A stretch of 64,000 nt of DNA, taken from CAZQHK01 sp964593455. GTDB lineage: Bacteria; Muiribacteriota; CAYSPT01. A model generated the notes under the pieces. The model ran no database searches, was not told where the DNA came from, and saw only the letters and a list, made by a program, of their open reading frames with translations. Positions 57,299 to 64,000 of this stretch are shown in pieces. Position numbers and translations under genes: made by a program. The first letter of the stretch is position 1, and every line of letters starts with the position of its first letter. Location of the stretch: NCBI GenBank assembly GCA_964593455.1, contig CAZQHK010000013.1, positions 1 through 64,000 of the forward strand. The letters are read 5' to 3'.

Positions 57299-60200
57299 AT
57301 GAGTGATTTCGACGATATTATCTCAGCCTACCCGGATCCGGGAACCAGCAGGGACACCATGATTGATCCACCGGACTCAGGCGGTGACGGCGGCGAAGAC
57401 CGGCCTCCGCCTGACCGTGGTTCGTCCGGACCGGCTAAAACGAAATATGAAATTGCCGACGAGGTCGCCCGGGGCGGCATGGGGGTCATCCTGAGTGCCC
57501 GCGACACCGGAATCGGGCGCGACGTAGCTATGAAGGTGATCCTCTCCGGATGGCAGGAGTCGCGGGAATTTTCTGAACGGTTCATCAGGGAAGCCCAGGT
57601 CCAGGGGCGGCTGGAGCATCCCAATATCTGCCCGGTTCACGAGCTGGGAGCGGACGATAAGGACCGGCCCTATTTCACCATGAAAATGGTACATGGTTAC
57701 TCCCTGGCAAAGATGATCGCCGAGCCGAGAGAGAATCCGGGACCATGGGATCCGAAACGGCTCACCGAGGTGCTGAACATCTTCCTGAAGATATGTGACG
57801 GCATCGCCTATGCCCATTCCCAAGGGATCATCCACCGTGACCTGAAGCCGGACAACATTATGGTGGGCGATTTCGGCGAGGTCTATGTCATGGACTGGGG
57901 CCTGGCCAAGATACTGGGAGCCGAGGACGGCGACTACCAAAACGGCCTGGTCATCGACGAGCAGGGCGGCCCCGGGGACACCATGAAGACCATGACCGGT
58001 TCCGCTATCGGCACACCGGCCTACATGCCGCCGGAGCAGGCGAAAGGGCTGGTGGGGGACATGGACGAGAGGTCCGACATCTACTCCCTGGGAGCACTTC
58101 TCTACGAACTTTTGGCCCTGACTCCGCCGCTGCAGGGAGAGGACTCCTGGGAAGTCCTGGGAAAAATCCCGAAGCAGGTGCCGCCGCCGCCATCCTCTCA
58201 CGAAGCGGCCAGGGGGCTTTCTCCGGAGCTCGATTCGATTATCCTGAAGTGCCTGGAAAAGGAAAAGCGGGACCGCTACCGGAGCGTGCAGGATCTCAAG
58301 GGAGAGATAGAGCTCTTCCTGTCGGGACGGCCGGTGGGGGCCATGGAGTACAGCCTGTGGCAGGTGTTTACCAAGTGGGTGTCCCGGAACAGGGCTCTGG
58401 CGTTATCTACCCTGGCGGTGCTGCTCGTCATCGTCGCCGCCGCTTCGGTGGCCTACGTGAATGTGTCGGAAGCCTGGAAGAACGAGCAGTTCGCCCGCCT
58501 CAAGGCCGAGGAGAACGCCCGCACGGCACGGACCGCTCTCACGGAAGCTGAAGCCCGCCGCCGGCAGGCCGAGGTGAGCAACCTGAAAAGCCGCATAAAC
58601 ATGGCTTTGATGCTTGAAGAAAAGGGAGAAATCGGTGAGGCGATACGGCAGTACCGCTCAATCAAGAAGACCCTGATTGAGAAACGCCTCGGCCTGTTCC
58701 CTTACATCGATCTCGCTATCTGGAAAGCGCAGTATAACAACGGCCGGAGCGTCATGCTCAAGGAAGATCCCGGTAATGAAATTTCACCGGCACGGATGGT
58801 GCTGTTCAGCCCGGACGGGCAAACCCTGGCAATATGGAGAGGTGATGCCTCCATTCGCTTGATAGACCGTTTCACCGACCAACTGCTGAAGAGCCTGGAT
58901 GCCGGTCCGGCACCGGTGTCAAGTATGGCCTTCAGTCCGGACAAGCGACTCCTGGCCGCCGGATACGCTGACGGCGATATCATTCTCTGGGACCTACCCC
59001 GGGGGCAGGAGGTCGCCCGTTTCCGGGAGCCCGGCCTGCTTCCCGGTACGGGTAAGACGTGGCCGGTGAGAACCTTGGCTTTCAGCCCGGACGGTATGCT
59101 GCTGGCTTCATCCGGGGACACGGTTATCAGGGTTTGGGATGTAAGGAATAAACGGGTCAGGACCCGTTTGCGCTCGCATCTGAAGGAGGTCCTGACCGTG
59201 GCCTTCAGCCCCGACGGTAAGCACCTGGTCTCCGGCGGCAATGATCGGCATGTAGGATACTGGGACGTGAACAAGGGGTCACTGGAAGAGATCCTTTACC
59301 AGCACAAGGACCGGGTCATCCAGTCCGCTTTCACCCTCGATGGCTCTATGATCGTCACCGCCAGTGCCGACACCACCGTAAGGCTGTGGGATCTCGAGAA
59401 GGGCCGGGAGGTGGCGTCCCTGCGGGGACACGAGACCGATATCAAAGCGATGGCCGTCAGCCCCGTGGGCGGCGTGCTGATGACCGGCGGCCGGGACGGT
59501 ACCGTCCGTTTCTGGGATCCGGAACGGCGTGTGATGACGGCCTGCTTCCGGGAGCACGAGGAGATGGTTGTTTCGGTATCCTTCAGCCCCGACGGGCGGG
59601 AGGCGGTATCCGCCGATTCCCGGGGAATGGTCCGGCGCTGGTCCCTGGAGCGGGAGAGCCTGGTCGGGATCATCGACATGACGAAGGATAATTACAAGAT
59701 CAGCAGTCTGGATTTCAGCCCCGACGGGAGGCTCCTGGCCGCCGGCCCGCAATCCATGACCTTCGTGCCGGTGCTCCTCGTCGATCCCTCCACCGGGAGC
59801 ATTCTCCACCGCCTGATGTCGCACGGGGCGCAGGCCAGCTCCGTGTCATTCAGCCCCGACGGAAAGCTCCTGGCCACCGGGAGCGGCGACGGCATCCTGC
59901 GGGTGGCAGATGTCAAAAAACTCGAGCAGGTGGCCATGGTCGACGTTCGAAAAGAAGATAAAACCAGTGGTTTACCGCTGCTCATGACCATGGCCGAACT
60001 CTTCGAAAAGGATGCTGACGAGATCTGGAAAAATATCTATAGGGTGGCGTTCAGCCCCGACAACCGGCACCTGGCCACCGCCTGTGAAGACGGCTCCGTC
60101 AAGCTCTGGGACACAAGTTCGTGGAATCGGGCGCACGTTTTTTCCGAGAGCGGCGGTGAAATGGTCTGCCTGGATTTCAGCCCGGACGGACGGTTGCTGG

Positions 60201-60694
60201 CCGCCGGCGGCGGACACCCTGAGCTCCGTATCTGGGAGGTGGAAAGCCGTAATTCGTCGGCGGTTCTCACCGGTCACGAAGGCAAGGTCAATTCGGTAAC
60301 CTTCAGCCCCGACGGACGGTTGCTGGCCGCTGCGGGGAACGACCGGCGGATCCGGCTGTGGGATGTTCGCACCTGGACCTGCACCGCTGTCATGCAGGGG
60401 CATTTGGCCAGCGTAACGACTCTCGCCTTTAGCCCCGACGGGTCTCTCCTGGTCTCGGGTGGCAGCGGTGGTACCATTAAGTTTTGGGACGTCGCCGGGG
60501 GGGAGTGCCTGTTGACATTGAAGGAGCACGGCAATGACGTGCGGGCGGTAGCCTTCAGTCCCGACGGAACGATCCTGGCGTCAGGCAGTCGGGACTTCAC
60601 GATCAAGCTGTGGCGGTTCGGCTCCGCGTTGAAGCCGCTTGACAGCGTGAGTAAATCAAAATTTGCCGCGCACACTGCTGGAGCGAAAGAGTAA
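57299..60694 (+). CDS. Ser/Thr protein kinase fused to 14 WD40 repeats
   Basis: An 1,131-residue receptor-like kinase. After a Pro/Asp-rich N-terminus comes the kinase domain (about 50-345): glycine loop ARGGMGVIL, Lys79, HRDLKPDN with Asp181, and a metal-binding Asp199 in DWGLAK, where most kinases have DFG. YMPPEQAKG and ERSDIYSLG follow. A membrane helix (about 364-388) and a short coiled coil lead to fourteen WD40 repeats (FSPDG...WD pattern), enough for two seven-bladed propellers outside the membrane. This architecture and the DWG motif are typical of planctomycete-like kinases. It is flanked by 92-bp direct repeats, suggesting the whole gene was moved as a unit. Confidence 0.95.
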   Translation: MSDFDDIISAYPDPGTSRDTMIDPPDSGGDGGEDRPPPDRGSSGPAKTKYEIADEVARGGMGVILSARDTGIGRDVAMKVILSGWQESREFSERFIREAQVQGRLEHPNICPVHELGADDKDRPYFTMKMVHGYSLAKMIAEPRENPGPWDPKRLTEVLNIFLKICDGIAYAHSQGIIHRDLKPDNIMVGDFGEVYVMDWGLAKILGAEDGDYQNGLVIDEQGGPGDTMKTMTGSAIGTPAYMPPEQAKGLVGDMDERSDIYSLGALLYELLALTPPLQGEDSWEVLGKIPKQVPPPPSSHEAARGLSPELDSIILKCLEKEKRDRYRSVQDLKGEIELFLSGRPVGAMEYSLWQVFTKWVSRNRALALSTLAVLLVIVAAASVAYVNVSEAWKNEQFARLKAEENARTARTALTEAEARRRQAEVSNLKSRINMALMLEEKGEIGEAIRQYRSIKKTLIEKRLGLFPYIDLAIWKAQYNNGRSVMLKEDPGNEISPARMVLFSPDGQTLAIWRGDASIRLIDRFTDQLLKSLDAGPAPVSSMAFSPDKRLLAAGYADGDIILWDLPRGQEVARFREPGLLPGTGKTWPVRTLAFSPDGMLLASSGDTVIRVWDVRNKRVRTRLRSHLKEVLTVAFSPDGKHLVSGGNDRHVGYWDVNKGSLEEILYQHKDRVIQSAFTLDGSMIVTASADTTVRLWDLEKGREVASLRGHETDIKAMAVSPVGGVLMTGGRDGTVRFWDPERRVMTACFREHEEMVVSVSFSPDGREAVSADSRGMVRRWSLERESLVGIIDMTKDNYKISSLDFSPDGRLLAAGPQSMTFVPVLLVDPSTGSILHRLMSHGAQASSVSFSPDGKLLATGSGDGILRVADVKKLEQVAMVDVRKEDKTSGLPLLMTMAELFEKDADEIWKNIYRVAFSPDNRHLATACEDGSVKLWDTSSWNRAHVFSESGGEMVCLDFSPDGRLLAAGGGHPELRIWEVESRNSSAVLTGHEGKVNSVTFSPDGRLLAAAGNDRRIRLWDVRTWTCTAVMQGHLASVTTLAFSPDGSLLVSGGSGGTIKFWDVAGGECLLTLKEHGNDVRAVAFSPDGTILASGSRDFTIKLWRFGSALKPLDSVSKSKFAAHTAGAKE

Positions 60695-60744
60695 ATTATG
60701 CTAGAATGTGCCCATGACTTATAAAGATAAGATGCGGGACGCGA

Positions 60745-60836
60745 TTAAAAGCCTATCTCAAGGAGAACGGAAACCGACTGATCCAAGATATCCCTGATAG
60801 CCTCCCACCACCGGCTGTGAAGATCGCCGCTTGAAA
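60745..60836 (+). repeat. 92-bp direct repeat A, copy 2
   Basis: The second copy of the repeat at 57094-57185, same orientation and length, about 95% identical by eye. It runs almost directly into the IS91 remnant at 60849. Confidence 0.8.
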
Positions 60837-60848
60837 ACATTCCATTTT

Positions 60849-61044
60849 GCCCTCCGAAAACGGCAACTACAACCCCAGGCTCATCCCCCGCATTGCGATC
60901 AGGCATACAATACGGTATTATTTGCCGCAGAATGGGACGGATGAGTGTCTTGTGCGTCTCATGACGCTGCATTCCGTCAACTTTCGGGGAGGGAATACGC
61001 GGGGTGAGGCCGAACGCGATTTTTTTTCAGGAATGGATTTCCTA
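60849..61044 (+). mobile_element. IS91-family 3'-end remnant
   Basis: About 196 bases matching the 3' end of the degenerate transposase at 54002-55204: the encoded IAIRHTIRYYLPQNGTDE parallels VAIRHKIRYYLSQNGTDQ, and both end at the same GGATTTCCTATGAGTG. It has a 2-base difference in a T run. In this family the replication origin lies at the 3' end. The rest of the 60695-61156 gap has only repeats A and D. Confidence 0.75.
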
Positions 61045-61086
61045 TGAGTGGAAAAATTGCGCGGCGTCATCACTCGTATGCGCCTC

Positions 61087-61118
61087 TCCAACCTTACTTT
61101 CTACGCTTTTTTGCTTGA
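61087..61118 (+). repeat. Dispersed repeat D, copy 2
   Basis: TCCAACCTTACTTTCTACGC followed by TTTTTTGCTTGA, a close relative of 53651-53681, here just outside the IS91 remnant. Confidence 0.5.
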
Positions 61119-61156
61119 GGCGCACTCGTACAGATAATTGGTGAAATATGCAGGGA

Positions 61157-62425
61157 TTACATCCCAGGGATAAGCTTTTTCAACAGTTCCTCAAGCACCT
61201 CGTACGAGAAGTGTTTCCGGCCAAGCTCGAAGTTATGATCGGTTATTTCATCGGCCAGCTCCGGGTGGTAGATGATGTTCTTCATCTGCTCCAACGCCTC
61301 ATCGGTCAGCCGGTTATCCTCCAACATGACGGTTTTGAATCCCCTGGACCCTATATCCGGCCAGTAGACAGGTTTATAGTTGTTTACAAATATGGGAACC
61401 CGGCCCAGCAAAGCCTCCACAAAAGCGTTTCCAAATCCTTCGTAGGTAGAGAAGTAGGTCATGGCCCGGCAATACGCATACGCGTCTGAAAGAGAGTAGA
61501 TTTTTCTCCCCTCCGCGGTACGTGCCCGCACGTTTTGAATACGATCAGAAACGAAGAAAACCTGTCCACCAAGCTCCAACTCGGCAATTTTATCCACCAG
61601 TTCACGAAAGTAGATCTGACGATAATCATCGTCAGCAGTACCGGTGATAAAGAGCTTTACCCGGTGATCATGCAGACGGTGGATAAGTTCGATGGCGGTT
61701 TCAATCCCTTTCCGCCGAACGATCCGGGTCACCTGGAACAAAGGAATTTCATTGTCAGTGATACCCAGGGTTTGTAGTAAATCACTGTTGTACCCATTTT
61801 TCTGAGCAAAAGGAGATTCAAAATCCATCACGTTGGGAACGACCACAGAGGAAATGTCTTTTTGTTTTTTCAAGGTGTCCCGGCCATACAGGTTGATTAC
61901 CGCGTGGTTGAGGTTGGGAAGAACCGGAGGGAAACACCCTTCCATGATTCGTAGAATCCCGGTATAGCTGGTCTGGTAGCGCTCACCACGCTCCCAGTAG
62001 AAGTCGTGGTTATGAGCCACGGAAGGGATTTTAGTCTTCTCCATAACTCTCTTCACCGCCAGCCCCATGGACAGGTGGCAGGGAATAGTGGAAGCGTTCT
62101 CCGAAATCAGCACATCGATTTTTTTATCGTTCATCCACGCCAAAATCACTCGTTCCAGGTAAGCCGCCTGCTCTTCCAGGCGTACCAGGACATCTTGTTC
62201 ACCAACATTCTGTTTAAAGAAAGCATCGTCCTGCTCCCGGAGCACATCCGGATGAAAAAAGGAAAGCTGGGGTATGATAGTGGTTTCAGGAACTTCAGCC
62301 TCAAGCTGACCTGTTACAATCCGGCAGGTATGCCCCATGCGCTTCAGAACGGCGATCCATTTTTCTGTCTCCAGAGCCACCCCGTCGACACCGCCGATAC
62401 GTCCGATAACTATCCCTATATTCAT
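61157..62425 (-). CDS. GT4-type glycosyltransferase
   Basis: A 422-residue GT-B fold glycosyltransferase. The N-terminal Rossmann domain opens MNIGIVIGRIGGVDGVALET, and the C-terminal donor domain has VTRIVRRKGIETAIELI, FITGTADDDY and STYEGFGNAFVEALLGRVPI, the family's nucleotide-sugar motif. It acts at the cytoplasmic membrane or in the cytosol on a glycan or lipid acceptor. The ATG at 62425 is preferred; an upstream GTG at 62434 is possible. It is preceded by the terminator of the SH3 gene, so it is transcribed separately. Confidence 0.9.
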   Translation of the reverse strand: MNIGIVIGRIGGVDGVALETEKWIAVLKRMGHTCRIVTGQLEAEVPETTIIPQLSFFHPDVLREQDDAFFKQNVGEQDVLVRLEEQAAYLERVILAWMNDKKIDVLISENASTIPCHLSMGLAVKRVMEKTKIPSVAHNHDFYWERGERYQTSYTGILRIMEGCFPPVLPNLNHAVINLYGRDTLKKQKDISSVVVPNVMDFESPFAQKNGYNSDLLQTLGITDNEIPLFQVTRIVRRKGIETAIELIHRLHDHRVKLFITGTADDDYRQIYFRELVDKIAELELGGQVFFVSDRIQNVRARTAEGRKIYSLSDAYAYCRAMTYFSTYEGFGNAFVEALLGRVPIFVNNYKPVYWPDIGSRGFKTVMLEDNRLTDEALEQMKNIIYHPELADEITDHNFELGRKHFSYEVLEELLKKLIPGM

Positions 62426-62478
62426 ATCAAACACACTCTCTTCATCATTACCGGCCGGTATATTTCAAAAAAATCCGA

Positions 62479-62503
62479 GAAAAAAGCGGCCACGAAAAGG
62501 CCG
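62479..62503 (-). terminator. Intrinsic terminator after the SH3-repeat gene
   Basis: On the minus strand: CGGCC-TTTTCGT-GGCCG followed by CTTTTTT. A short but classical stem with a T run, about 40 bases after the stop at 62543. Confidence 0.65.
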
Positions 62504-62542
62504 GTCAAACATGTGTAAGAACTTACAATGTATTGGTTTGGG

Positions 62543-63475
62543 TTAACGGAACTGCAGTTCCAGAAGAAGCTCTTCGTCATCGCTGTCTGTATCGCCGGGT
62601 GATACCGGAGCGCCTGTTTCAACGGTAGCGCCCGCCGGTGACGGGCTAATTACAGGTCGCGGGGGAGGCGGTTTAAAAAAGCGTTCTATAATCCACCCCA
62701 CCTTGCCGTCCGGGAGAACAATTTGATACCATTCTCCCTGTTTAGTAATAATTGGCAATTCCATTCCTTTATACACCTTGGTAAGGGCTTCGAAGTAGAT
62801 TCCGCCTTCCGACCTGACGTTAACGCCATTTCCTGTCACCGTACCAAGGATTTTTGCCTTCTCCTGGACAAGCTCATCAAATATCCACCCCCGCCGGTCA
62901 CCGACCAGCTTGATTCGGGTCCATTCACCAGCTTCTTCGATAATTTCCACCTTTTGACCCCGCGATATCTTGGTCACGAAACCGCCGTCTTTGGAAGGTT
63001 GTTCCCGTACGTTCACACGATTTCCAATGATATTGCCCGGTAGGGTCCGGGGGACCGGAGTAACTTCCACAGTCAGGCCAAACGACGATAACTCCCGGGT
63101 TATGCCGAGAGTTGGAGGTAAACGGCGAATACTTTTCCGGACAAATTTGGAAGAGAGCCATCCCGAAACTTCGTCATCGAGATCTATTTCATACCATGGG
63201 CCGATCTTCCCGTAAATCCGTACTTCAGTGCCGATGCGAAGTTGATCGATTACATCACAGTTGAATCCGGGACCGGAACGAACGTTCACACTGGTTCTGA
63301 TAATTATTCCCGTAAACTGCCGACCTTTTCCGTGAACTTCAGAAACCGAATCTCCGACAATCCAGGGAGAAACAGGCTGTCCGGCAACCGAGGAAATACA
63401 CTCGACAAAAAGCAGTAACAAAACAGCAACCAATAGCCCCGGGGCGTCGATGCCGTGAGTCCACCGCACCTTCAA
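62543..63475 (-). CDS. Exported protein with three bacterial SH3 domains
   Basis: About 310 residues: a signal or anchor helix (APGLLVAVLLLLFVECISS), then three SH3b modules with the usual VNVRSGPGFN, NRVNVREQPSKDGG and NGVNVRSEGG starts and W-x-(K/R)I or WYQI strands, and a proline-rich, acidic tail. SH3b domains often bind cell-wall peptides. The start is uncertain: a TTG at 63475 lies 7 bases after a GAGG, and a GTG at 63469 is also possible; the longer frame overlaps ssb. It lies 10 bases downstream of ssb, so co-transcribed. Confidence 0.8.
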   Translation of the reverse strand: MKVRWTHGIDAPGLLVAVLLLLFVECISSVAGQPVSPWIVGDSVSEVHGKGRQFTGIIIRTSVNVRSGPGFNCDVIDQLRIGTEVRIYGKIGPWYEIDLDDEVSGWLSSKFVRKSIRRLPPTLGITRELSSFGLTVEVTPVPRTLPGNIIGNRVNVREQPSKDGGFVTKISRGQKVEIIEEAGEWTRIKLVGDRRGWIFDELVQEKAKILGTVTGNGVNVRSEGGIYFEALTKVYKGMELPIITKQGEWYQIVLPDGKVGWIIERFFKPPPPRPVISPSPAGATVETGAPVSPGDTDSDDEELLLELQFR

Positions 63476-63485
63476 TCCCCCCCCC

Positions 63486-63860
63486 TCAGAAGGGGATCTC
63501 TTCATCAGCCAGATCGTCGGCTTTTGATTCCGGTTTGCCCCCGATAAACTGAACATTGTTCCCCACAACCTCCGTCACCGTCCGTTTGACACCATCTCGA
63601 TCGGTGTAGCTTCGGGACTGAAGGCGGCCTTCCACAGCAGCCATCCGGCCCTTGCTGAGATACTTGGAGCACAGTTCCGCAAGCTTACTCCAAACAACAA
63701 CTTTGAAAAAATCCGTTTGTTTCTCCCCGGTCTCATCCCGCCCCCGAAACCGGTCAACAGCTATCCTGAAATCAGCTACGGCAGTTCCGCCCGGAGTGTA
63801 TCTGAGTTCCGGATCAGACGCCAGTCTACCGATTAGAAAAACCATGTTCATACTGGCCAT
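63486..63860 (-). CDS. ssb: Single-stranded DNA-binding protein
   Basis: A 124-residue SSB: MNMVFLIGRLASDPELRYTP, FFKVVVWSKLAELCSKYLSKG and the C-terminal acidic tip DEEIPF that recruits partner proteins. It is shorter than E. coli SSB because the linker is reduced, as in many bacteria. GGAGG lies 9 bases before the ATG. Its upstream region is a multi-hairpin repeat. Confidence 0.97.
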   Translation of the reverse strand: MASMNMVFLIGRLASDPELRYTPGGTAVADFRIAVDRFRGRDETGEKQTDFFKVVVWSKLAELCSKYLSKGRMAAVEGRLQSRSYTDRDGVKRTVTEVVGNNVQFIGGKPESKADDLADEEIPF

Positions 63861-63884
63861 AGTGCGATACCTCCACTTTCTCTA

Positions 63885-64000
63885 CCCGAATAATTCACAA
63901 ATAATCTGCATCAGACGAAGCCATCCTGGCTTCGTCCCCTTCGGGCGTCACTTCATGACGTCCAGTTTTGCTTCCTGCAAAACAGTGCGGCTCGAAAATG
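63885..64000. repeat. Dispersed repeat R, copy 2, with three hairpins (cut by window edge)
   Basis: Begins with the same 25 bases as 56018 (CCCGAATAATTCACAAATAA and five more). Three consecutive hairpins follow: GACGAAGCC-ATCCT-GGCTTCGTC (63914-63936), GGGCGTC-ACTTCAT-GACGTCC (63943-63963) and GTTTTGC-TTCCT-GCAAAAC (63965-63983). It then has GCGGCTCGAAAATG, like 56043 onward. It continues past the window. Confidence 0.7.

Noticed and set aside
57377..58201. 274-residue minus-strand frame under the kinase gene
   Set aside because: Antisense to an intact kinase domain with all catalytic motifs; no start site.
60745..61047. Short frames on both strands (75 and 66 residues)
   Set aside because: They lie in repeat A and the IS91 3' remnant and are fragments rather than genes.

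Overview
The window is a 64 kb piece of a draft bacterial genome: a 100-base run of N at 53688-53787 marks a scaffold join. It suggests an uncultured, Gram-negative-type, probably anaerobic bacterium. Evidence is a lipobox lipoprotein, a very large exported adhesin-like protein, Fe-S-rich enzymes, a molybdenum hydroxylase and a planctomycete-style Ser/Thr kinase fused to WD40 propellers. I cannot name the phylum from sequence alone.

Layout. 30-3892 (-): DUF362 ferredoxin, then a slipin/NfeD membrane-protease pair and a Cys-motif protein. 4052-6012 (+): PAC2-family protein and an iron-type alcohol dehydrogenase, converging on a secreted beta-propeller gene (6035-7006, -). 7051-16140 (-): the centrepiece, a 12-gene bacterial microcompartment (BMC) operon. 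Its shell genes are one BMC-H, one PduT-like BMC-T and three BMC-P. Its enzymes are a deoxyribose-phosphate aldolase fusion, an RpiB-like isomerase, a CoA-acylating aldehyde dehydrogenase, PduL, PduS and an N-terminally extended triosephosphate isomerase. The content matches the sugar-phosphate-utilising (SPU) class of BMC loci. The inferred pathway is deoxyribose-5-P -> acetaldehyde + glyceraldehyde-3-P; acetaldehyde -> acetyl-CoA -> acetyl-P; glyceraldehyde-3-P <-> DHAP. PduS and PduT would move electrons across the shell. Four cargo proteins carry N-terminal amphipathic encapsulation-type helices, and two share a second short module.

16484-22788 (-): aspS, hisS, a YkgJ-type Cys-cluster protein, a metallo-beta-lactamase-fold hydrolase, an HDOD protein, a MocA-like cytidylyltransferase and a DUF2007-like protein. 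Divergent from these (23155-26804, +) is a three-subunit molybdenum hydroxylase, with a CRP/FNR-type palindrome between. 26805-27668 holds a 198-bp imperfect palindrome and a possible 37-residue membrane peptide. 27669-30654 (+): glycosyltransferase, membrane-anchored dual-specificity phosphatase and a sigma-54 activator. 30673-39374: phospholipase-D-like protein, putative molybdenum carrier, M55 peptidase, MEMO-family protein, an exported zinc-ribbon protein, a TPR protein, ornithine aminotransferase and a BamD-like lipoprotein.

39586-53616 (+): one giant gene (about 4,676 residues) with ten tandem repeats of exactly 123 residues, a LamG domain, PKD-like domains and a C-terminal CFI-box. 53788-61118 is a mobile, decayed accessory region. 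It holds two IS91-family transposase remnants, 92-bp direct repeats flanking a kinase-WD40 gene, a HigBA toxin-antitoxin pair and a truncated gene. 61157-63860 (-): glycosyltransferase, SH3-repeat protein and ssb. The right edge enters a multi-hairpin dispersed repeat. No tRNA, rRNA or CRISPR array was seen.
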